From Flavobacteriaceae bacterium (GTDB taxonomy: Bacteria; Bacteroidota; Bacteroidia; Flavobacteriales; Flavobacteriaceae), in NCBI GenBank assembly GCA_013214275.1, contig JABSPP010000068.1:1-7649 (forward strand): DNA of 7,649 nucleotides, written 5' to 3'. Each line of letters opens with the position of its first letter. Position 1 is the first letter of the stretch. The notes under the pieces were generated by a model, which saw nothing but the letters and a program-made list of their open reading frames with translations, made no database searches and had not been told where the DNA came from. Positions 1 to 5,207 of this stretch are shown one piece after another. The position numbers and the translations under genes are program-made.

Positions 1-61
1 AAAAATACTGATTAACAGTAAATTAGAAACCAAAGGAAAGAAATTATTGAACTTTTTCTAG
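1..61 (+). CDS. Possible C-terminal end of a hypothetical protein, cut by the left edge
   Basis: Reading from base 2, a frame is open from the window edge to a TAG at 59-61 and would encode the tail KILINSKLETKGKKLLNFF. The lysine-rich, AT-rich end is typical of the C-terminus of a flavobacterial protein, and the plus-strand terminator at 386-417 means that some plus-strand transcript should come from this side. Nineteen codons are too few to recognise a family or to exclude chance. A second frame (reading from base 22) is open to 228 but has no ATG before base 172, so it is less likely to be the real gene end. Confidence 0.3.
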   Translation, partial: KILINSKLETKGKKLLNFF

Positions 62-198
62 GATTACAACATAGAAGCGATAGCAGCGGCATCCTTTTTT
101 GTGCTTTTTTTTACTGTTCCTGTATTTTATTCACGCAAACTATATTGATCTCTAGCAGTATCATTTTAGCAATGAGAAACAAAAAAGATATAGCGGAT

Positions 199-221
199 AG
201 CGCGACCCAAAGGGGAACGCT
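199..221 (+). other. GC-rich hairpin with tandem G.A internal loop
   Basis: AGCG (199-202) pairs with CGCT (218-221) and CCC (206-208) with GGG (212-214), closing an AAA loop. The two helices flank a symmetric CGA/GAA internal loop that could form tandem sheared G.A pairs, a geometry that usually marks a folded RNA rather than coding sequence. AGCG also occurs just upstream at 192-195, so the outer stem can slip. From memory, similar GC-rich strings of this kind occur at the 3' ends of flavobacterial genes, but I cannot verify that here. It lacks a U-run, so it is not a simple intrinsic terminator. Confidence 0.4.
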
Positions 222-225
222 CAAA

Positions 226-417
226 TAACTAATCTATTAACATCTGGGTATTTAGGTGAACATATCTTAAAGGATTGTTAAATAGCATGTTGTTTGTAAC
301 TAATGTGCCCATTGAGCGTCTTATGTACAAATGCGCTAAAGATAAAAGACGTTGGTTCGTCATTAGTTAGTTTTTAATAGTTGATAAAAGTCCCGCTTTA
401 TGATGCGGGACTTTTTT
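226..417 (+). ncRNA. Candidate structured non-coding RNA or structured 3' UTR
   Basis: No credible reading frame covers this stretch, but it holds several nested complementary segments. CTATTAACA (234-242) pairs with 276-285 with one bulged A. TAACTAATG (297-305) pairs perfectly with CATTAGTTA (361-369). Inside that helix, 315-322 pairs with 346-353 (eight pairs including one G.U). The series ends in a strong terminator at 386-417. TAACTAAT also occurs at 226-233, so it could compete for 362-369. This could be an independent small RNA, or the 3' UTR of the gene entering from the left. I see no clear TTG/TAnnTTTG promoter in front of it, and it matches no RNA family that I recognise (not tmRNA, SRP, RNase P or 6S by inspection). 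Confidence 0.3.
386..417. terminator. Strong intrinsic terminator, probably bidirectional
   Basis: The 11-bp perfect stem AAAAGTCCCGC / GCGGGACTTTT surrounds the 8-base loop TTTATGAT and is followed by a T-run on the plus strand. On the minus strand the stem also ends in four U residues, so it can serve both the transcript from the left and the convergent exported-protein gene whose stop codon lies 16 bases away. Confidence 0.85.
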
Positions 418-432
418 ATGCTGTGTAGTTGT

Positions 433-1254
433 TTAGTTTCCTTTTTTTTCGGGAAGTCTGCTGCGTTCTATTTTTCCTTTTTTTAGTGCTTTGTAATTTT
501 CATAACAGTCCAATACGGCTTCGATCATTTGCAGATCACTTGCTTTTTTAACAAAATAGTCAGAATAGTTGCAATTAGAAATCAGTTTTAGAAGATCGTT
601 TCGATCCATCTCTAAATATTCCATCATGATCTCTCTATCAAACTTTCCAGCCATAATTTTTCTTAAATTGTCTTGTTTTTTAATTTTTTGAAGCTTTTTT
701 AGTTGTTTTGGTTTATCTCCGAATAACTTGTAAACAAAATCGACAGGTTGGAAAAGTGAGGAGAGAGGAGAGATAAAGTCATTTTTTTTAGAATTTGGGA
801 CTTCGTAAGTCTGTCTTACACCATTAATTTTTATTCTGGTAAATTTATCTTTGGGGACTTGCTTTACGTCGACTTCCAAAACTCCAATAAGTTTTGTGGA
901 CTTGATGATGATCTCTTTTACTTCTTCTGATTTTTCGTACAGTGCAATTAACAACTCGTTGCCCTTTAAAAGGTCGTTGGTAATTTTGATTTTTATAGAT
1001 GAATAACCTAGGTATGAGACGATCACAGTGTCGTTTGCTCTAGCCATAATTTCGAAGTTACCCATGTCGTTTGTAATGGTACCTTCTACCGAGTTGAGAT
1101 TGAGGATATGAGAAGCACTTAAAGCCTTTTTTGTTTCGGAATCTATCACTTGACCTTTCAGCACAGAGACCTTTAAACTGTCTTTTGCTTCTTGAGCAAT
1201 CATGTTTCCAGACAAGAATAAAAGGAGTGCAAAAAGTATTTTTTTTAAATGCAT
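433..1254 (-). CDS. Exported CarboxypepD_reg-like domain protein
   Basis: A 273-residue protein. Residues 1-21 form a Sec signal peptide: MHLKK, then a Leu-rich core, then GNMIAQ with probable cleavage near A20/Q21. Residues about 33-108 match a carboxypeptidase-regulatory-like beta-sandwich (CarboxypepD_reg-like): GQVIDSETKKALSASHILN, then GTITNDMGNFEI, then DTVIVSYLGY. In Bacteroidota this fold is common at the N-terminus of TonB-dependent receptors and on stand-alone periplasmic or surface proteins; there is no TonB plug or barrel here. The C-terminal ~165 residues are charged, Lys-rich and unrecognised; they include a helical stretch with clustered lysines (184-200). The specific role is unknown. 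The ATG is the only start that gives a clean signal peptide. A TATTTTTG (-7-like) element lies four bases before the ATG, but no TTG stands at the right spacing. The gene appears monocistronic, with its own terminators on both sides. Confidence 0.85.
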   Translation of the reverse strand: MHLKKILFALLLFLSGNMIAQEAKDSLKVSVLKGQVIDSETKKALSASHILNLNSVEGTITNDMGNFEIMARANDTVIVSYLGYSSIKIKITNDLLKGNELLIALYEKSEEVKEIIIKSTKLIGVLEVDVKQVPKDKFTRIKINGVRQTYEVPNSKKNDFISPLSSLFQPVDFVYKLFGDKPKQLKKLQKIKKQDNLRKIMAGKFDREIMMEYLEMDRNDLLKLISNCNYSDYFVKKASDLQMIEAVLDCYENYKALKKGKIERSRLPEKKGN

Positions 1255-1306
1255 TTAACAAAAATACGTATTAAATTAGATAGAAGAGAGTGAATTATTG
1301 TTAAAT

Positions 1307-1331
1307 AAAAAACCCGCCTTTTGAAGGCGGG
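1307..1331 (-). terminator. Intrinsic terminator of the tRNA-Leu transcript
   Basis: CCCGCCTT (1313-1320) and AAGGCGGG (1324-1331) form an 8-bp GC-rich stem with a tight TTG loop. On the minus strand it is followed by six U residues (1312 to 1307). It lies about 105 bases downstream of the tRNA-Leu 3' end and 50 bases before the start of the exported-protein gene, so it separates the two minus-strand transcripts. Confidence 0.85.
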
Positions 1332-1436
1332 AACGTTCCTGTAAAGGAAATGTTTTTGGGGGACTACTTTTAAATAGGGTACATCTGATAATTCTCTTAC
1401 TCGCAATTTTATTTGTTGATTGATCTAAATGATAAG

Positions 1437-1521
1437 TGCGCACGAGAAGATTCGAACTTCCACATCCTAAACGGATACCAGCCCCTCAAGCTGGCGCGTC
1501 TACCAATTCCGCCACGTGCGC
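1437..1521 (-). tRNA. tRNA-Leu (anticodon GAG)
   Basis: An 85-base cloverleaf. The acceptor stem GCGCACG (from 1521) pairs fully with CGTGCGC, followed by discriminator A (complement of 1437). The D-arm carries GGCGGAATTGGTAGAC. The anticodon stem CCAGC/GCTGG encloses the loop TTGAGGG, so the anticodon is GAG (plus-strand 1485-1487, CTC), with G at position 37 as usual for leucine tRNAs. The long variable arm (around GTATCCGTTTAGGATG) is the class II mark of tRNA-Leu. The T-arm has GTTCGAATC. CCA is not encoded and must be added afterwards. It reads CUC and CUU codons. It is a single tRNA gene, with a terminator about 105 bases downstream. Confidence 0.97.
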
Positions 1522-1896
1522 TAATGAACAATATCTGAACTCATTTTATGAAAATCTAAGAGTTTTTGACTCAATGAGAATTACGAAGATACTTAGAGAT
1601 CAAATTGTATTGTTTCAACTGATTTAAAAGATCGCTTGAAGGTCTTTAAAAACCTATTTTTTAATGAAAATTTTGAGAGTTGGATACTCGATGAAATCAT
1701 TTTTAACTCCAAAATTTTCAATGGCTCAAATATAGTTCATGTAAGTAAAAAAAAACCATTTTTGACAAATTTTTCAAGATATTTGTGTACTGAAATTTAT
1801 TTGACAAAGTTCTTACAGAGAGATGTGAAACAACGATCAACACATCAGTTAAAGAAAATAGCTCAATAACAGGCAGTTAGTATAAAATCTAAAGGA
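1522..1896. other. Intergenic stretch without a convincing gene
   Basis: This is the left part of the 562-base gap between the tRNA and aroK. The longest open frame (1636-1869) has only a TTG start, low-complexity AT-rich content and overlaps the degenerate repeat copy, so I do not call it. Just upstream of the tRNA there is a nested inverted repeat: ACTCAT at 1539-1544 against ATGAG at 1574-1578, enclosing GAGT/ACTC around a T-run. A minus-strand TATATTTG (1734 to 1727) fits the -7 consensus TAnnTTTG but has no TTG at the usual distance, so I do not call a promoter. Confidence 0.5.
1665..1755 (+). repeat. Degenerate upstream copy of the aroK leader repeat
   Basis: This copy starts with TGAAAA, like the aroK start region. 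It ends in ATGGCTCAAATATAGTTCATGTAA (1721-1744), which matches the end of the next unit (ATGGCTAAATACCAAATAGTTCATGTAA, 1952-1979) apart from a gap of about four bases. The 13-mer ATAGTTCATGTAA is shared by all three copies (1732, 1967 and 2061). The distance from TGAAA to the end of the 13-mer is 80 bases here against 83 in the better copies. The middle aligns only weakly. Confidence 0.45.
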
Positions 1897-1990
1897 TGAA
1901 ACCCTCATGTAGGGATTGGTCAAACCAGGGTTCATATCCAAACAAAAGAACATGGCTAAATACCAAATAGTTCATGTAAATTTAAACAAG
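1897..1990 (+). repeat. 94-bp tandem repeat, unit 1
   Basis: This unit is directly adjacent to a second of exactly the same length. By hand alignment the two match at about 68 of 94 positions without gaps. Conserved blocks are TGAAACCCT at the start, GATTGGTCAAA in the middle, TAAATA, and a long end block ATAGTTCATGTAAA-TTAAAC. Within the unit CCCT/AGGG (1902-1914) and TGGT/ACCA (1917-1927) can form small hairpins. A 24-codon frame (ATG 1896 to TAG 1968) with two Trp and one Tyr codons lies in this unit but is not preserved in the next. Confidence 0.75.
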
Positions 1991-2084
1991 TGAAACCCTT
2001 ACAGTGAGATTGGTCAAATGAAGGCCAATACCTCGATAAAAGGAAATGATTAAATATGCAATAGTTCATGTAAACTTAAACGAG
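1991..2084 (+). repeat. 94-bp tandem repeat, unit 2, ending at the aroK start codon
   Basis: Second unit of the tandem pair. It ends on the G of the aroK GTG, and the next bases (TGAAAA) resemble the first bases of each unit (TGAAAC). ATTGG (2009-2013) can pair with CCAAT (2025-2029). TTCAT (2065-2069) can pair with GTGAA (2084-2088), which would place the aroK start codon in a weak hairpin. The unit therefore forms the immediate 5' leader of aroK. Confidence 0.75.
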
Positions 2085-2602
2085 TGAAAATTATTTTATT
2101 AGGATATATGGGTAGTGGTAAGACTACTGTAGGGAAGCAGTTTTCGAAGAAAATGGACATTCCTTTTTATGATTTAGATCACTATATAGCGACTGAAGAG
2201 AAAGCAACCATTCCTCAAATTTTTAAAGATAAGGGTGAAATCTATTTTAGAAAAATAGAACATAGATATCTTAAAGAATTTTTGCAACAGAAGAAAATGT
2301 ATATCTTATCATTGGGAGGCGGGACTCCCTGTTATGCTGGTAATATGGAGCTTATTACAAACCAAAAAGAGATTAGATCGGTCTATTTAGAGGCCAGTAT
2401 ATCAACGTTGATAACACGTATCTCAGAAAATAAACAAGAGAGACCTATACTTGCCTCTTTATCAAGCGAAAAAATAACCGAGTTTATTGCAAAGCATCTA
2501 TTCGAAAGAAGAAAATTTTATGAAAAGGCACAGTATAGTATCTCAGTAGATAAGAAAGATATTGATACCATTGTAGCAGAAATGAAGACTCAACTTTTTT
2601 GA
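2084..2602 (+). CDS. aroK: Shikimate kinase
   Basis: A 172-residue protein of the length usual for AroK; it phosphorylates shikimate to shikimate 3-phosphate with ATP in the cytoplasm, in the pathway to chorismate and aromatic amino acids. The Walker A loop GYMGSGKT is at residues 7-14. The shikimate/Mg site DLD is at 30-32. GEIYFRKIE at 51-59 carries the conserved Glu and Phe-Arg. The shikimate-binding GGG is at 78-80. The lid Arg-Pro is at 120-121 (QERPILAS), and the ERRKFYEKAQY helix at 141-151 carries the conserved Arg and Tyr. The start must be GTG: no ATG lies in frame upstream near it, and the first internal Met is inside the P-loop. The leader is made of tandem repeats and may affect translation. 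The gene converges on the phosphoribosyltransferase gene with only five bases between stop codons. Confidence 0.95.
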   Translation: MKIILLGYMGSGKTTVGKQFSKKMDIPFYDLDHYIATEEKATIPQIFKDKGEIYFRKIEHRYLKEFLQQKKMYILSLGGGTPCYAGNMELITNQKEIRSVYLEASISTLITRISENKQERPILASLSSEKITEFIAKHLFERRKFYEKAQYSISVDKKDIDTIVAEMKTQLF

Positions 2603-2607
2603 ATGCT

Positions 2608-3111
2608 CTATATCAATTTAGCATAGGAGAGAGATCCGTTGAACTCTACCTCAACATGTTCTTTGATGGAAGTCGATAATGAAATTCCTTTGAAATCTGC
2701 TTTTACAGGATATTTCTTGTGATTTCTATTGACCAGTACAGCAGTTTTAAATTGCTTTAACGGGACATCCAGAAAATGCTTGATTCCATAAATCAATGTA
2801 GAACCAGAATTTAGAACATCATCAACTAAAACTATAGATTTGTTTTGGTAGCTAAGTGCATCGATGGATGTACTCACTGTACCAAGAGGCTTTTTTTTAT
2901 TGATTAAAACCTGACACAATTGAATTTCTAAGGGCGATATTGATTTTAAAACCTTTGCTAAAAGTTGAGCAAAAATCATCCCATTGCCTTGAATACCAGC
3001 TAAAATAATCTCTTTTTCATTACTGTTACTCTCATAAATCTGGTAAGCAATACGCTTGATTATTTGAGTGATTTGACTTCCGTTTAAAATGGTATGGTTT
3101 ATCGTGTTCAT
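2608..3111 (-). CDS. Phosphoribosyltransferase family protein, PyrR-like
   Basis: A 167-residue type I phosphoribosyltransferase. The PRPP-binding loop IVLVDDVLNSGSTL lies at residues 93-106, with the paired acidic residues DD at 97-98. The N-terminal LAGIQGNGMIFAQLL (37-51) corresponds to the first substrate loop. The segment PVKADFKG..STSIKEHVEV (135-154) resembles the C-terminal part of PyrR, which has uracil phosphoribosyltransferase activity and in some bacteria binds pyr mRNA. There is no pyrimidine gene beside it and no visible PyrR-binding attenuator, so regulation is not supported and the substrate base is uncertain. The start ATG overlaps the hslR stop as ATGA, so the two are almost certainly cotranscribed and translationally coupled. 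It could equally be a general purine or pyrimidine salvage enzyme. Confidence 0.88.
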   Translation of the reverse strand: MNTINHTILNGSQITQIIKRIAYQIYESNSNEKEIILAGIQGNGMIFAQLLAKVLKSISPLEIQLCQVLINKKKPLGTVSTSIDALSYQNKSIVLVDDVLNSGSTLIYGIKHFLDVPLKQFKTAVLVNRNHKKYPVKADFKGISLSTSIKEHVEVEFNGSLSYAKLI

Positions 3112-3491
3112 GTCTCTGAAAATTCTGAAGATTCATAATATTCGTCAATATCTCTTCGATCTCTTTTGGTGGGTCTTCCAGTTCCTTTTTTTCTGTGATG
3201 ATTCTTGGTAAATTTCAATAAATCCAATCGTTCTAGCTCTTCTTTAGGAGTCACGTCTTTCCTATACAGATCCACTAGCTTGGCACCAACTCGACTCTTT
3301 GGAATGTCGATTACTACAATTTCGTAATTCATTTGATTTTTTCTGATGTTAATTATTTCATTTCCAAAAATTTCTTTTGCTGGTTTTACATTGCTGTCAT
3401 TAATTTTTACATGTCCCTTTTTACAGGCTTCAGTTGCCATGTTTCGGGTCTTAAAAAGTCTAATGCACCAAAGGTATTTATCAATTCTCAT
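3108..3491 (-). CDS. hslR: S4-domain RNA-binding protein, Hsp15/HslR-like
   Basis: A 127-residue protein. The S4 RNA-binding fold covers about residues 1-60: MRIDKYLWCIRLFKTRNMA, EACKKGHVKIN, then VKPAKEIFGNEI. A basic tail follows (HHRKKGTGRPTKRDRRD, 98-114), ending in an acidic end. This layout matches Hsp15 (HslR), which binds stalled 50S subunits carrying peptidyl-tRNA and helps recycle them. It is the first gene of a two-gene minus-strand unit and overlaps the following gene by ATGA. A strong Bacteroidota promoter lies about 32 bases upstream of the ATG. The family is clear; the ribosome role is taken from characterised homologues. Confidence 0.9.
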   Translation of the reverse strand: MRIDKYLWCIRLFKTRNMATEACKKGHVKINDSNVKPAKEIFGNEIINIRKNQMNYEIVVIDIPKSRVGAKLVDLYRKDVTPKEELERLDLLKFTKNHHRKKGTGRPTKRDRRDIDEYYESSEFSET

Positions 3492-3523
3492 GAAAAAGTT
3501 AAAAAAAGTATTTTCACTTTATA

Positions 3524-3556
3524 CAAAGGTATAAAAATGCTAAATTGCACCGCAAA
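3524..3556 (-). promoter_or_regulatory. Bacteroidota-type promoter of hslR
   Basis: On the minus strand, TTTG (3556 to 3553) is followed after 21 bases by TACCTTTG (3531 to 3524), a full match to TAnnTTTG. Transcription would begin near 3517-3520, giving a leader of about 26-30 bases to the hslR ATG. The -33 part lies in, or just before, the 5' end of the divergent FKBP-like gene depending on its start, so the two genes share this control region. Confidence 0.7.
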
Positions 3557-3566
3557 TTATTTTCAA

Positions 3567-4448
3567 ATGTTACAAAGTAAAAAGTTAATAATCTTAGGGT
3601 TGCTCATGGTAATTATTGGCCACTCTTGTAAGAGAAATGATTCTTTTGTTGATGACTTTGATCATGCAGCTCAAGCATTAAAGGATAATGACTCTTTAGT
3701 TGATTTTTTTCAAACACATTATTATAATGATGCCTTGGATTCTGTGAAACCAATCATAGATGGAGCCACAGCATTGATTGATGATCCAAGATTGATGATG
3801 CAAGATGTCACTGAAAGAGAGGTAGATTACACGTTATATTATTTTATAAATAGTGTAGGAGAACCCGATCCTGTGAAAGATTTTCCATCTACAGTAGATT
3901 CTGTATTGGTAAAATACAGAGGTGAATACTTATTTAATACAGAAGATTTGAATTTTTTTGATGAGAGAGTGGTAAGCCCTATCTGGTTGACACTAAACAG
4001 TGTAATTAGAGGCTGGTCTCTGGGATTCATTCATTTCAAAGGAGGAAGAAATATCACTGATAATGGTCCAATAACTTATGAGAATGGCGGTAGAGGTATT
4101 TTGTTTATTCCCTCTGGTTTGGGATATAGAAATATTGGAACTCTAGGCATTCCTCCTAACGCAAACTTGATGTTTTATATTGAATTATATGACCTAGTTG
4201 AGGGAACAGATCACGATAATGACGGTATAGCCTCCAAAGACGAGGATCCTGATGGGGATGGAGATCCAAGAAACGACGACACAGACGGAGATCTTGCACC
4301 CAATTACTTAGATTTTGATGATGATGGCGATGGAATCTCAACTCGAGATGAAGCAGGAGACGACGGTGATCCCACAAATGATTTTAACGACCCCAATAAT
4401 CCAGCATTACCAGATTACTTAAATCCCAATTACCCAAACAGTAATTAG
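3567..4448 (+). CDS. FKBP-type peptidyl-prolyl isomerase-like lipoprotein with acidic Ca-binding-type tail
   Basis: From the ATG used here the protein has 293 residues. MLQSKKLIILGLLMVIIGHSC is a lipoprotein signal peptide with the acylated Cys at 21. A linker follows, then an FKBP-like domain at about residues 105-212: IRGWSLGFIHFKGG, then GRGILFIPSGLGY, then IPPNANLMFYIELYDLVE. That last strand with the IPPNA turn is the most typical FKBP mark. It should sit in the periplasm or on the outer membrane as a folding helper, although the aromatic active-site set looks reduced, so catalysis is uncertain. Residues 214-270 are Asp-rich repeats of the form DxDNDG, DxDGDGDP, DDDGDG, as in thrombospondin type 3 or EF-hand-like calcium loops. 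An in-frame ATG at 3537 would add ten residues; I prefer the later one for the shorter signal-peptide start, but either is possible. It is divergent from hslR and convergent with the beta-barrel gene. Confidence 0.85.
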   Translation: MLQSKKLIILGLLMVIIGHSCKRNDSFVDDFDHAAQALKDNDSLVDFFQTHYYNDALDSVKPIIDGATALIDDPRLMMQDVTEREVDYTLYYFINSVGEPDPVKDFPSTVDSVLVKYRGEYLFNTEDLNFFDERVVSPIWLTLNSVIRGWSLGFIHFKGGRNITDNGPITYENGGRGILFIPSGLGYRNIGTLGIPPNANLMFYIELYDLVEGTDHDNDGIASKDEDPDGDGDPRNDDTDGDLAPNYLDFDDDGDGISTRDEAGDDGDPTNDFNDPNNPALPDYLNPNYPNSN

Positions 4449-4549
4449 GGTTTTTTATTAATTGAATCTGTTGCAATACAGAAAACAACTAAAATCAATA
4501 ATTGATCTGAAAAATTGACTGTGTATTTATGTAGTTGATGTAATATTGT

Positions 4550-5158
4550 TTACAATCGATAAGAAATACCAAAAATAATTTGATTTACCCGAGTATTAAA
4601 GATTACTTCATCATTGATGATATTATCAAAAAAGAACGTATTAATTTTAGATAAGCTTCTTTCCCAACGGGCGTCAATTCCAAGGCGTCCAAATTCTATT
4701 CCAAAACCAAACTGAACCCCTAGAGAAAGTTCGTCAGTAGAAACTTCAGAAAGGTCGTTCAAACCAAAGCCAGAGGATAAGATGTATTGGAAAGATGGTC
4801 CTGCAAAGACATTCCCAATGTTAAAAATTTTCTTACCAACCAGTATAGGTGCGTCAATTTTTTGAAATTTGAAATTTGTTTTTTGCTGTAACTGGCCATT
4901 GTTGTATGATACTCCATTTTTAAGCTCTGTATAAACAATCTCGGGGCGAATGTAGAAACCAATGGCTGGAAGTTTAGCACGAAGCCATAAACCCATGTGA
5001 TATCCTGTCTTACTTTCGGCGCCGCTTAAAACATCATTAAGAACATTACTAAAGGTACCTGAATTATAATTTACACCTGCTTTAATACCTCCTTGTAGCT
5101 GGGCATTTGTATTTCTGGACATTCCTAAAACTAGTAGGATAAAAAAAACTTTTTTCAT
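4550..5158 (-). CDS. Outer-membrane beta-barrel protein (PorT/OMP_b-brl-like)
   Basis: A 202-residue protein. Residues 1-19 form a signal peptide (MKKVFFILLVLGMSRNTNA, cleavage before Q20). The mature part alternates polar and hydrophobic residues as amphipathic strands, beginning GGIKAGVNYNSG, typical of small flavobacterial barrels. Other strands include GLWLRAKLPAIGFYIRPEIVYTEL and LGVQFGFGIEFGRLGIDARWE. The chain ends in NQIIFGISYRL, which fits a C-terminal membrane-insertion strand. About eight strands would fit the length, but I cannot count them firmly. The function is unknown; PorT-like names come from fold similarity only. Upstream is a TATCTTTG -7 element and a perfect FNR-type palindrome, suggesting control by a CRP/FNR-family regulator. 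The 203-base gap from the transketolase gene and this promoter argue that it is transcribed separately. Confidence 0.88.
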   Translation of the reverse strand: MKKVFFILLVLGMSRNTNAQLQGGIKAGVNYNSGTFSNVLNDVLSGAESKTGYHMGLWLRAKLPAIGFYIRPEIVYTELKNGVSYNNGQLQQKTNFKFQKIDAPILVGKKIFNIGNVFAGPSFQYILSSGFGLNDLSEVSTDELSLGVQFGFGIEFGRLGIDARWERSLSKINTFFFDNIINDEVIFNTRVNQIIFGISYRL

Positions 5159-5207
5159 GTGTATATGTGTTAATTTTTAATAAAACTTACCTTGTTCAAT
5201 CTTTATG

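Noticed and set aside
22..228. Plus-strand frame without stops, ending at TAA 226
   Set aside because: It has no ATG until base 172, leaving only 18 codons, and its end is the GC-rich hairpin; an accidental open stretch is more likely.
1058..1261. Minus-strand frame over the start of the exported-protein gene
   Set aside because: Out-of-frame shadow of the CarboxypepD_reg gene; the real frame has a clear signal peptide and domain.
1418..1433. TTGATCTAAATGAT, resembling an FNR box near the tRNA 3' end
   Set aside because: The right half-site has mismatches and it lies downstream of the tRNA, not in a promoter position.
1436..1627. 63-codon plus-strand open frame
   Set aside because: It runs antisense through the tRNA-Leu gene; the apparent protein is a translated tRNA.
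1636..1869. 77-codon plus-strand open frame between the tRNA and aroK
   Set aside because: TTG is its only upstream start, its composition is low-complexity AT-rich, it matches no family I know, and it overlaps the degenerate repeat copy.
1897..2084. Possible CRISPR array
   Set aside because: The whole 94-bp unit is repeated with scattered differences; there are no short identical repeats with unique spacers and no cas genes.
4156..4377. Minus-strand frame rich in His, Leu and Arg
   Set aside because: Antisense of the GAT-rich (Asp) codons of the Ca-binding-type tail, which produces such a composition by itself.
4494..4506. ATCAATAATTGAT palindrome between the convergent FKBP-like and beta-barrel genes
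   Set aside because: AT-only weak stem; a minus-strand U-run follows, so it might aid termination, but it is too weak to call.
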